Of a stretch of 46,769 nt of DNA, positions 39,397 through 46,769 are shown piece after piece. Every line of letters begins with the position of its first letter. Positions within the stretch are counted from its first letter, which is position 1. The notes under the pieces are model-generated. The model was not told the DNA's origin, ran no database searches, and was given only the letters and a program-made list of their open reading frames with translations. Made by a program: the position numbers and the translations under genes. Origin of the DNA: Hydrogenophaga borbori. GTDB lineage: Bacteria; Pseudomonadota; Gammaproteobacteria; Burkholderiales; Burkholderiaceae_C. The stretch covers positions 1 to 46,769 of the forward strand of contig NZ_QVLS01000018.1 in NCBI RefSeq assembly GCF_003417535.1, given 5' to 3'.

Positions 39397-40065
39397 ATGC
39401 ACACCATCCGCATCTGGGACCTGCCCACCCGACTGTTTCACTGGCTGCTCGCGCTGTGCGTGATCGGGCTCATCACCACCGGCACCCTCGGTGGCGCCTG
39501 GATGGAGTGGCATCTGCTGCTGGGCTACGCCGTGCTGGCGCTGCTGCTGTTCCGACTGGTGTGGGGTTTCCTGGGCGGGCGCTGGTCGCGCTTCGCCAGC
39601 TTCGTCTACTCGCCGCGCTCGCTGCTGCGCTACCTGCGTGGTCGCGCGCCCCTGGAACACACCGCCGGCCACACGCCCCTGGGCGCGCTGTCGGTGTTCG
39701 CCCTGCTGCTGGCCTTGGCCGCCCAGGTGGCCAGCGGCCTCATGAGCGACGACGAGATCGCCACCTTCGGGCCGCTGGCGCGCTTCGTCTCGGGCGAGAC
39801 GGTCTCGGCCGCCACCGGCTTCCACAAGGACGTGGGGCAGTACCTGGTGATCGGCCTGCTGGTGCTGCACCTGCTGGCCATCGCCTGGTACCTGTTCGTG
39901 AAACGCCAGTCGCTGGTCCAACCCATGCTGAAGGGTGACAAGCAACTGCCCGCGCCCCTGCCGCCCTCGCGCGACGGCCGTTGGGACCGGGCGCTCGCCG
40001 GGGCCTTGCTGGGGGTGTGCTCGGCCTTCGTGGCCTGGCTGGTCAGCGTCGGTTACGCGCCCTGA
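39397..40065 (+). CDS. Cytochrome b561-type membrane protein
   Basis: This 222-residue protein has four main hydrophobic segments. Likely heme histidines are in RLFHWLLALCVIGL and the C-terminal YLVIGLLVLHLLAIAWY. It matches the di-heme cytochrome b domain of Ni-Fe hydrogenase or b561 proteins (WDLPTRLFHWLLA near the start). It would move electrons between quinol and the neighbouring cytochrome c'. Function and partner are inferred from the divergent position. Confidence 0.9.
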   Translation: MHTIRIWDLPTRLFHWLLALCVIGLITTGTLGGAWMEWHLLLGYAVLALLLFRLVWGFLGGRWSRFASFVYSPRSLLRYLRGRAPLEHTAGHTPLGALSVFALLLALAAQVASGLMSDDEIATFGPLARFVSGETVSAATGFHKDVGQYLVIGLLVLHLLAIAWYLFVKRQSLVQPMLKGDKQLPAPLPPSRDGRWDRALAGALLGVCSAFVAWLVSVGYAP

Positions 40066-40166
40066 CGGCCTGGCAGGCTCGGCGCTGGCTGGCCCCGCTC
40101 GGGCGGATTGACTTATATTGCCGGTTCGCCCTCCCCCTGTGGCCCCGCCGGCCGCCCCCCGAACCC

Positions 40167-40664
40167 ATGCCCGAGACGCCCTCAGCCGCCATTGAACTGC
40201 GGCTGGCCGAATCCCCCGAAGACATCCTGGCGGTGCGCGCCTTGTTCCTGGACTACCAGGCCTCGCTGGACGTGGACCTGTGCTTCCAGGGCTTTCAGGA
40301 CGAACTCGCGACGCTGCCTGGCGACTACGCCCCTCCAGGCGGCGCGCTGCTGCTGGCCCTGGTGGACGGCGCGCCCGCCGGCTGCTGCGCCCTGCGCCCG
40401 CTGCCCAGCGCCGACCACCCCGACGCCTGCGAGATGAAGCGCCTGTTCGTGCGCCCGGCGTTTCGCGGCTTCGGTTTGGGGCGGCTGCTGGTCGACCGCA
40501 TCCTGGTGCTCGGACAGATGGGGGGCTACGCCACCATGCTGCTCGACACCCTGTCGGACATGGAGGCGGCGCGCGCGCTCTACCAGGACAGCGGCTTCGT
40601 CGAGATCGCGCCGTACTACCACAACCCCTTGCAGGGCGCGCACTACCTCAAGGTGGATCTCTGA
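40167..40664 (+). CDS. GNAT acetyltransferase
   Basis: The ATG at 40167 (MPETPSAAIELRLAESPED) gives 165 residues. The GNAT fold is seen in CEMKRLFVRPAFRGFGLGRLLVDRIL with acetyl-CoA-binding R-G-x-G-L-G, and in LYQDSGFVEIAPYYHNPLQGAHYLKVDL. It transfers an acetyl group to an amine; the acceptor is unknown. It converges with the peroxiredoxin gene, 1 bp apart. Confidence 0.9.
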   Translation: MPETPSAAIELRLAESPEDILAVRALFLDYQASLDVDLCFQGFQDELATLPGDYAPPGGALLLALVDGAPAGCCALRPLPSADHPDACEMKRLFVRPAFRGFGLGRLLVDRILVLGQMGGYATMLLDTLSDMEAARALYQDSGFVEIAPYYHNPLQGAHYLKVDL

Positions 40665-40665
40665 A

Positions 40666-41175
40666 TCAGGCCGCCTTGGCCTGGGCCAGCAGCGTGCCGG
40701 CGTCGCTCACCTCGAACTTGCCCGGCGCCTCGATGTTGAGCGTCTTGACCACGCCGTCCTTCACGAGCATGGAATAGCGGTTGCTGCGCAGCCCCATGCC
40801 GCGCGCGGTCAGGTCCAGCGTCAGGCCCGTGGCCTTGGTGTAGTCGGCGCTGCCGTCGCCCAGCATGCGCACCACGCCGGTGGTTTTCTGGTCGCGCGCC
40901 CAGGCGCCCATCACGAAGGCGTCGTTCACGCTGATGCACCAGATCTCGTCCACGCCGGCGGCCTTGAGGTCGGCCGCCTGCTGCACGAAGCCCGGCACGT
41001 GCTTGGCCGAGCAGGTGGGCGTGAAGGCGCCCGGCAGCGCGAAGATGGCGATGGTCTTGCCCGCGGCGGCCTTCTGCACGTCGACCGGATTCGGGCCGAT
41101 GCTGCAGCCGTTGCCTTCGACCTCGCTGTACTCCATCAGCGTGCCGGCGGGCAGCTTGTCTCCGACCTTGATCAT
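40666..41175 (-). CDS. Peroxiredoxin (Prx5/AhpC-TSA type)
   Basis: The ATG at 41175 has AGGAGA 5 bases upstream and gives 169 residues. The peroxidatic cysteine lies in LPGAFTPTCSAKHVPGF. Other Prx5 features are NDAFVMGAWARDQ and RYSMLVKDGVVKTLNIE. It reduces peroxides in the cytoplasm. It lies just after the S10 operon terminator and has its own transcript. Confidence 0.94.
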   Translation of the reverse strand: MIKVGDKLPAGTLMEYSEVEGNGCSIGPNPVDVQKAAAGKTIAIFALPGAFTPTCSAKHVPGFVQQAADLKAAGVDEIWCISVNDAFVMGAWARDQKTTGVVRMLGDGSADYTKATGLTLDLTARGMGLRSNRYSMLVKDGVVKTLNIEAPGKFEVSDAGTLLAQAKAA

Positions 41176-41204
41176 GGTTTCTCCTGTTCGGTTGGGGGCT
41201 GAAA

Positions 41205-41237
41205 ACAAAAAAGCGACCGGATTGTCGGTCGCTTTTT
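41205..41237. terminator. Terminator closing the S10 operon
   Basis: AAAAAGCGACCG (41208-41219) pairs with CGGTCGCTTTTT (41226-41237) around GATTGT. On the minus strand a T run follows the stem, so it ends transcription 32 bases after the rpsQ stop and before the peroxiredoxin gene. Confidence 0.92.
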
Positions 41238-41269
41238 CGATGCGCGCTGCGCAGGTCCGGGAAACGGAC

Positions 41270-41539
41270 TCAGACGATGGCGGCTTTCTGCACCAGACGG
41301 CTGGCCACCCAGTTCTTGGTCTTGGAAATCGGGCGGCTCTCGGTGATCTCGATCAGGTCACCCAGCTTGTACTCGCCCTTTTCGTCGTGGGCGTGGTACT
41401 TGCTGGACTTGATCACGATCTTGTCGTAGATCGGGTGCTTGACGCGGCGCTCGACCAGGACCGTCACGGTCTTGGCGCGCTTGTCGCTCACCACCTTGCC
41501 GACCAGGGTGCGCTTGAGGGCGGTTTTGGCTTCGGTCAT
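41270..41539 (-). CDS. rpsQ: Ribosomal protein S17
   Basis: The ATG at 41539 gives 89 residues, starting [36 protein letters not shown], the conserved S17 start, and with [17 protein letters not shown] at the end. It binds 16S rRNA in the small subunit. It is the last gene of the S10 operon here. Confidence 0.97.
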   Translation of the reverse strand: MTEAKTALKRTLVGKVVSDKRAKTVTVLVERRVKHPIYDKIVIKSSKYHAHDEKGEYKLGDLIEITESRPISKTKNWVASRLVQKAAIV

Positions 41540-41549
41540 GGTTGGCTCC

Positions 41550-41750
41550 TTACTTGGCGGCTGCGCGCTGCTTCTCGGCCAGGATGGTCTTGGCGCGAGC
41601 GATCGCACGGCGGGTGTCGCCCAGCGTGGCGGTGTTGTTGAGTTGTTGCGTGGCCTTCTGCATGCGCAGATTGAAGTGGGCCTTTTGCAGCGACTTGATC
41701 TCGGCCTCGAGGCCGGCCGCGTCCTTCTGGCGCAGTTCTTCAGTATTCAT
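41550..41750 (-). CDS. rpmC: Ribosomal protein L29
   Basis: This 66-residue helical-hairpin protein begins [37 protein letters not shown] and includes [16 protein letters not shown], both typical of L29. It lies at the ribosomal exit tunnel. It is 10 bp before rpsQ. Confidence 0.97.
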   Translation of the reverse strand: MNTEELRQKDAAGLEAEIKSLQKAHFNLRMQKATQQLNNTATLGDTRRAIARAKTILAEKQRAAAK

Positions 41751-41766
41751 AGCGTGTTCTCCTGAA

Positions 41767-42183
41767 TCACTGGCCCAGCAGGCGCGTCACGAACGTGGTG
41801 CGCAGCGGAAGTTTGGCGGCGGCCAGGGCGAAGGCCTCACGGGCGAGCGCTTCGGGCACGCCCACGATTTCGTACAGCACCTTGCCGGGCTGGATCTCGG
41901 CCACGTAGTACTCGACCGAACCCTTGCCGTTGCCCATACGGACTTCGGCGGGCTTCTGCGAGATCGGCTTGTCCGGGAACACACGGATCCAGATGCGGCC
42001 GCCACGCTTGACGTGACGGGAGATCGCGCGACGCGCGGCCTCGATCTGGCGGGCCGTGATGCGGCCACGGTCGGTGGCTTTCAGGCCGAAGTCGCCGAAG
42101 GCAACGGTGGCGCCGCTGGTGGCGACGCCGGTGTTACGGCCCTTCTGCTCCTTGCGGTACTTGCGACGAGCGGGTTGCAACAT
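41767..42183 (-). CDS. rplP: Ribosomal protein L16
   Basis: This 138-residue protein begins [24 protein letters not shown] and contains [41 protein letters not shown], characteristic of L16, near the A-site. It lies 16 bp before rpmC. Confidence 0.97.
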   Translation of the reverse strand: MLQPARRKYRKEQKGRNTGVATSGATVAFGDFGLKATDRGRITARQIEAARRAISRHVKRGGRIWIRVFPDKPISQKPAEVRMGNGKGSVEYYVAEIQPGKVLYEIVGVPEALAREAFALAAAKLPLRTTFVTRLLGQ

Positions 42184-42185
42184 GT

Positions 42186-43064
<879 letters not shown>

Positions 43065-43077
43065 GTTCCTGTGCCTC

Positions 43078-43413
43078 TCAGTTGCCGACCGTCACGTAGA
43101 TGTGACACGTGGGTTTGCTGATGCGGTTGCCACGGCCTTTGGCGCGAGCCTCGAACCGTTTGAGCGTCGTGCCTTGTTCGACGTAGATCGTCTTGACGCG
43201 CAGCTCGTCGATGTCGGCACCGTCGTTGTGCTCGGCATTGGCGATGGCGGACTCCAGGGCTTTCTTGACGATGCCGGCGGCCTTCTTCTGGGTGAAGGTC
43301 AGGATGTTCAGGGCCTGGTCGACCTTCTTGCCGCGAATCAGGTCGGCCACGAGGCGGCCTTTGTCCACCGACAGGCGCACGCCACGGACGACAGAGCGGG
43401 TTTCCGTACTCAT
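43078..43413 (-). CDS. rplV: Ribosomal protein L22
   Basis: This 111-residue protein has [33 protein letters not shown] and the loop-and-end pattern [34 protein letters not shown]22 lines the exit tunnel. It lies 13 bp before rpsC. Confidence 0.97.
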   Translation of the reverse strand: MSTETRSVVRGVRLSVDKGRLVADLIRGKKVDQALNILTFTQKKAAGIVKKALESAIANAEHNDGADIDELRVKTIYVEQGTTLKRFEARAKGRGNRISKPTCHIYVTVGN

Positions 43414-43422
43414 GGTGGTTCC

Positions 43423-43698
43423 TTACTTCTTGGCTTTCTTGTCGCCCGGATGCCCCTTGAAGGTGCGCGTCAGGGAGAACTCGCCGAGCTTGTGACCGAC
43501 CATCTGGTCGGTGATGTACACGGGCACGTGCTGCTTGCCGTTGTGCACGGCGATGGTCAGGCCGATGAACTCGGGCAGGACCATCGAGCGGCGCGACCAG
43601 GTCTTGACCGGCTTCTTGTCCTTGGTGGCCTGGGCCTTCTCGACCTTGGCCATCAGGTGGTGGTCCACGAAAGGACCCTTTTTGAGCGAACGAGTCAT
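43423..43698 (-). CDS. rpsS: Ribosomal protein S19
   Basis: This 91-residue protein begins [22 protein letters not shown] and has [48 protein letters not shown], the S19 signature. It lies 9 bp before rplV. Confidence 0.98.
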   Translation of the reverse strand: MTRSLKKGPFVDHHLMAKVEKAQATKDKKPVKTWSRRSMVLPEFIGLTIAVHNGKQHVPVYITDQMVGHKLGEFSLTRTFKGHPGDKKAKK

Positions 43699-43710
43699 GT
43701 GGTCAACCCC

Positions 43711-44535
43711 TTACTTCTTGCGACGCGAGACGATCATCGACTGCGTGCGGCGGTTGTTGCGGGTACGGTAACCCTTGGTGAGGTTGCCCCACGGATCCAC
43801 CGGAGCGCGGCCTTCGCCGGTCTTGCCCTCACCACCACCGTGCGGGTGGTCGATCGGGTTCATCGCGGTGCCGCGAACGGTCGGGCGGATGCCCATGTGG
43901 CGCACGGCACCGGCCTTGCCGATCTGGCGCAGGCTGTGCTCGGTGTTGGAGACCTCGCCGATGGTGGCGCGGCAGTCCACATGGATCTTGCGCACTTCGC
44001 CCGAGCGCATGCGCACCTGAGCGTAGATGCCTTCGCGGGCCAGCAGCACGGCCGAGGCACCGGCCGAACGCGCCATCTGCGCGCCCTTGCCGACCTGCAG
44101 CTCGATGCAGTGGATCGTCGAACCCACGGGGATGTTGCGGATCGGCAGGGTGTTGCCCACGCGGATCGGCGACTCCGAGCCCGACAGCAGCGTGGCGCCC
44201 ACCTCGACGCCGCGCGGCGCGATGATGTAGCGGCGCTCGCCGTCGGCGTAGCACAGCAGCGCAATGTGCGCGGTGCGGTTCGGGTCGTACTCGATGCGCT
44301 CGACCTTCGCCGGGATGTTGTCCTTGTTGCGGCGGAAGTCGACCACGCGGTAGTGGTGCTTGGCACCACCGCCCTTGTGGCGCGTCGTGATGTGGCCGTT
44401 GTTGTTGCGGCCGGCCTTCTGGAACTGCGGCTCCAGCAGCGGCGCGTAACCGGCACCCTTGTGCAGGTTTTCGCGCGTGACCTTCACCATGCCGCGACGG
44501 CCTGGCGAGGTCGGTTTCATCTTGATGACAGCCAT
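43711..44535 (-). CDS. rplB: Ribosomal protein L2
   Basis: This 274-residue protein has the L2 features [22 protein letters not shown] and the C-terminal [26 protein letters not shown] (the peptidyl-transferase-side histidine region). It lies 12 bp before rpsS and 2 bp after rplW. Confidence 0.98.
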   Translation of the reverse strand: MAVIKMKPTSPGRRGMVKVTRENLHKGAGYAPLLEPQFQKAGRNNNGHITTRHKGGGAKHHYRVVDFRRNKDNIPAKVERIEYDPNRTAHIALLCYADGERRYIIAPRGVEVGATLLSGSESPIRVGNTLPIRNIPVGSTIHCIELQVGKGAQMARSAGASAVLLAREGIYAQVRMRSGEVRKIHVDCRATIGEVSNTEHSLRQIGKAGAVRHMGIRPTVRGTAMNPIDHPHGGGEGKTGEGRAPVDPWGNLTKGYRTRNNRRTQSMIVSRRKK

Positions 44536-44537
44536 GA

Positions 44538-44852
44538 TTACGCGGCCTCCCCACCGAAGTTGAGTTCCTGACCGGGCATCAGCGTGACATAGGCCTTGCG
44601 CACGTGGTCGCGGCGGCCGATGGTCTTGCCAAAGCGCTTGGTCTTGCCCTTCTGGTTCACGACCGACACACCCTTGACCTGCACCTTGAACATCAGCTCA
44701 ACGGCGGCTTTGATCTCGGGCTTGGTGGCGTCGCGCAGCACCTTGAAGAGCACGGCATTGGATTGTTCGGCGGCCTGGGTGGCCTTCTCGGACACGATCG
44801 GTGCCACGAGGACCTGCATCAGGCGACCTTCGTCGAATTGGGCGGTGCTCAT
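44538..44852 (-). CDS. rplW: Ribosomal protein L23
   Basis: This 104-residue protein has [47 protein letters not shown], then [21 protein letters not shown], the L23 pattern. It provides the exit-tunnel docking site for trigger factor. It overlaps the rplD stop by 4 bp. Confidence 0.97.
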   Translation of the reverse strand: MSTAQFDEGRLMQVLVAPIVSEKATQAAEQSNAVLFKVLRDATKPEIKAAVELMFKVQVKGVSVVNQKGKTKRFGKTIGRRDHVRKAYVTLMPGQELNFGGEAA

Positions 44853-45472
44853 GCGAACATCTCCTTGAGCTGGTCGATCGCCGCCTTGGTGACGATCACT
44901 TGCTTGTAGTGCACCAGCGACAGCGGGTCGGCGTAACGGGGCTCGACCACCAGGACGTTGACCAGGTTGCGCGAAGCCAGGTACAGGTTCTCGTCGACCT
45001 CGTCGGCGATCACGAGCACCGACGACTTCAGGTTCATCGCCTTGAACTTGTCGGCCAGCTGCTTGGTCTTGGGCGAATCGACCTTGATCGACTCGACCAC
45101 GGCCAGGCGGCCTTCACGCACGAGCTGCGAGAAGATCGACGCCATGCCGGCGCGGTACATCTTCTTGTTGAGCTTCTGGGTGAAGTTCTCGTCGGGGCTG
45201 TTCGGGAAGATGCGACCGCCCCCGCGCCACAGCGGCGAGGAGGTCATGCCGGCGCGAGCGCGGCCGGTGCCCTTCTGCTTGAACGGCTTCTTGGTCGAGT
45301 GCTTGACCATCTGGCGGTCTTTTTGCGCACGCGTGCCTTGACGGGCGTTCGCCTGGTACGCCACCACGAGCTGGTGGATCAGGGCTTCGTTGTAGTCACG
45401 ACCGAACACGGTCTCGGGCACGTCCAGCTTGGACGCGGCCTGGCCTTGGTCGTTGAGGAGTTCGACTTGCAT
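44849..45472 (-). CDS. rplD: Ribosomal protein L4
   Basis: This 207-residue protein includes the L4 tunnel loop with [26 protein letters not shown] and the start [32 protein letters not shown]. In E. coli L4 represses its own operon by binding its leader; no such test can be done here. It shares a base with rplC and overlaps rplW by 4 bp. Confidence 0.97.
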   Translation of the reverse strand: MQVELLNDQGQAASKLDVPETVFGRDYNEALIHQLVVAYQANARQGTRAQKDRQMVKHSTKKPFKQKGTGRARAGMTSSPLWRGGGRIFPNSPDENFTQKLNKKMYRAGMASIFSQLVREGRLAVVESIKVDSPKTKQLADKFKAMNLKSSVLVIADEVDENLYLASRNLVNVLVVEPRYADPLSLVHYKQVIVTKAAIDQLKEMFA

Positions 45473-46146
45473 CAGTTCGCTCCTTTGGCGGCGCTGGCCT
45501 TGACGGCGGGACGCACGGTGACGAAACCGCCCTTGGCACCGGGCACGGCACCACGGATGAGCAGCAGCTGACGGGCTTCGTCGATGCGCACGATGTCGAG
45601 GTTCTGGATGGTCTTGGTGACGTCGCCGAGGTGGCCCGTCATCTTCTTGCCCGGGAACACGCGGCCCGGGTCTTGCGCCATGGAGATCGAGCCCGGCACG
45701 TTGTGCGAACGGCTGTTGCCGTGCGACGCGCGCTGCGAGGCGAAGTTGTGGCGCTTGATGGTGCCCGCGAAGCCCTTGCCGATCGAGGTGCCTTGCACAT
45801 CGACCTTCTGGCCTTGCGAGAACAGCTTGTTGACATCGACCACGTCGCCCGGCTTGTACTGGGCGGCGACCTCTGCGGTCACGCGGAATTCGATGATGAG
45901 TTCACCGGCTTCGACACCGGCCTTGGCCAGGTGGCCTGCCACCGGCTTGGTGACGCGGGAGGCGCGGCGCTTGCCAAAGGTGACTTGCAGTGCGTCGTAG
46001 CCGTCGTTGGCCTGGGTTTTGACCTGGGTGACGCGGTTGTTCGACACGTCGACCACCGTGACAGGCACTGCGTCCCCGTCATCGGTGAACAGGCGCATCA
46101 TGCCCACCTTGCGGCCCAACAACCCGAGGGAGTTGCTCAGACTCAT
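45472..46146 (-). CDS. rplC: Ribosomal protein L3
   Basis: The ATG at 46146 gives 224 residues, starting [20 protein letters not shown]. It contains [32 protein letters not shown] and [22 protein letters not shown], both diagnostic. It lies after a 196-bp gap from rpsJ that holds a promoter. The stop overlaps the rplD start by 1 base. Confidence 0.97.
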   Translation of the reverse strand: MSLSNSLGLLGRKVGMMRLFTDDGDAVPVTVVDVSNNRVTQVKTQANDGYDALQVTFGKRRASRVTKPVAGHLAKAGVEAGELIIEFRVTAEVAAQYKPGDVVDVNKLFSQGQKVDVQGTSIGKGFAGTIKRHNFASQRASHGNSRSHNVPGSISMAQDPGRVFPGKKMTGHLGDVTKTIQNLDIVRIDEARQLLLIRGAVPGAKGGFVTVRPAVKASAAKGAN

Positions 46147-46246
46147 TGTTTTCTCCGTTCCCGACTTCAATTGGCCGGGGCTGATGGTGCGCGGCCCGAA
46201 GACCGCGCCTGAATGGCGAGCACCAGGGTGCCGGCGCCACGAAATA

Positions 46247-46323
46247 TCCGGCCCAAAAGCCGGAAAGCCCGCCAGTATAGCCAGCGGGCATTCCTTGTGC
46301 AAGTCCACCGGGCGAAAACCCGG
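46247..46323 (-). promoter_or_regulatory. Promoter and stem-loops between rpsJ and rplC
   Basis: On the minus strand TTGCAC (46297-46302), a 17-base spacer and TATACT (46274-46279) form a near-consensus promoter. Downstream, TCCGGC/GCCGGA (46247-46252 with 46259-46264) forms a 6-bp stem-loop in what would be the first 20 or so bases of the rplC leader, which is about 120 bases long. A 6-bp inverted repeat GCCCGC/GCGGGC (46267-46289) brackets the -10 box, and CCGGG/CCCGG (46308-46323) lies upstream. These may control rplC separately from rpsJ. Confidence 0.6.
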
Positions 46324-46342
46324 CAGACCAGGGCCTCTGGCC

Positions 46343-46660
46343 TTACTGCAGCTTGATCTCGACGTCCACGCCGGCCGGCAGGTCGAGCTTCATGAGCGCG
46401 TCCACCGTCTTGTCGGTCGGGTCCACGATGTCCATCAGGCGCTGATGGGTGCGGATTTCGAGCTGGTCGCGGCTGGTCTTGTTGACGTGCGGCGAACGCA
46501 GGATGTCGAAACGGCGCATGCGCGTCGGCAGGGGCACGGGGCCCCGGACGATGGCGCCGGTGCGCTTGGCGGTTTCGACGATCTCGGCGGCCGATGCGTC
46601 GATCAGCTGGTAGTCGAAGGCCTTGAGGCGGATGCGGATCTTCTGTTTGGTGGCAGCCAT
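46343..46660 (-). CDS. rpsJ: Ribosomal protein S10
   Basis: The ATG at 46660 ([21 protein letters not shown]) gives 105 residues. The S10 motif [41 protein letters not shown] is complete. It also takes part in antitermination with NusB. It lies 12 bp after tuf and 196 bp before rplC. Confidence 0.97.
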   Translation of the reverse strand: MAATKQKIRIRLKAFDYQLIDASAAEIVETAKRTGAIVRGPVPLPTRMRRFDILRSPHVNKTSRDQLEIRTHQRLMDIVDPTDKTVDALMKLDLPAGVDVEIKLQ

Positions 46661-46672
46661 GGACACCGCTCC

Positions 46673-46769
46673 TTATTCGATGATCTTGGCCACGACGCCG
46701 GCGCCGACGGTGCGGCCGCCTTCGCGGATGGCAAAGCGCAGGCCTTCTTCCATGGCGATGGGCGCGATC
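46673..46769 (-). CDS. tuf: Elongation factor Tu, C-terminal end (partial)
   Basis: The window ends inside this gene. The visible 31 codons read [18 protein letters not shown], then [13 protein letters not shown] and a TAA stop, which is the conserved C-terminal end of EF-Tu. It delivers aminoacyl-tRNA to the ribosome. The position before rpsJ is the usual one in betaproteobacteria. Confidence 0.96.

Noticed and set aside
40101..40119. TTGACTTATATT-like sequence upstream of the GNAT gene
   Set aside because: TATATT is a possible -10 box, but no -35 box lies at suitable spacing, so it is not listed as a promoter.

Overview
The window reads as chromosomal DNA of a GC-rich betaproteobacterium, most likely of the Comamonadaceae (Hydrogenophaga/Acidovorax-like). 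The basis is the base composition, the gene order tuf-rpsJ-rplC-...-rpsQ with the S10 operon closed by a terminator straight after rpsQ, an atpIBEFHAGDC operon, an extended LipB, an EIIA-HPr-EI phosphorelay, and many periplasmic-binding-protein transporters. Genus cannot be fixed by eye.

Layout. (1) 1-3825 is an accessory segment with visibly lower GC. It holds a lone helix-turn-helix protein and a tightly overlapping three-gene operon: an unknown 216-residue protein, an XRE-ImmA/IrrE metallopeptidase-type regulator and a DUF2188-like small protein. (2) 3826-4090 has an intact tRNA-Arg(CCG) followed by two tandem truncated copies of its 5' half, spaced exactly 94 bp apart, which look like recombination or integration scars at the island edge. 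(3) 4232-9924 carries a membrane-anchored diheme cytochrome c, a conserved small protein, a YheT-type hydrolase, an NTF2-fold protein, a LemA/TPM/TPM group and a cyclic-nucleotide-binding-domain protein. (4) 10042-17310 is the complete F1Fo ATP synthase operon (minus strand, atpI to atpC), with a promoter at one end and a terminator at the other. (5) 17452-20319 is a plus-strand run of class IV aminotransferase, YbeD-like protein, lipB and lipA, i.e. lipoate synthesis. (6) 20333-28755 is a minus-strand branched-chain-type ABC transporter operon with two substrate-binding proteins, an amidase and a ferredoxin-reductase-like flavoprotein. A divergent GntR/FCD regulator sits beside it with repeated TTGCATGC-type motifs between. 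(7) 29776-31368 is an AraC regulator and an EamA exporter. (8) 31376-35600 is a minus-strand operon with every junction overlapping: lipoprotein, MFS carrier, EIIA, HPr and enzyme I. (9) 35671-41175 is a mixed region: CaiB-type CoA transferase, thioredoxin-fold proteins, a DUF4197 protein, a divergent cytochrome c'/cytochrome b pair, an acetyltransferase and a peroxiredoxin. (10) 41270-46769 is the S10 ribosomal protein operon, with the end of tuf at the right edge.

Most of the window is conserved housekeeping DNA. The parts that merit a second look are the left accessory segment (the coupled XRE-ImmA operon and the tandem tRNA half-genes), the ABC/amidase/flavoprotein operon with its candidate operators, the overlapping PTS operon, and a promoter with stem-loops inside the S10 operon. 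No CRISPR array, rRNA gene, transposase or integrase was found.
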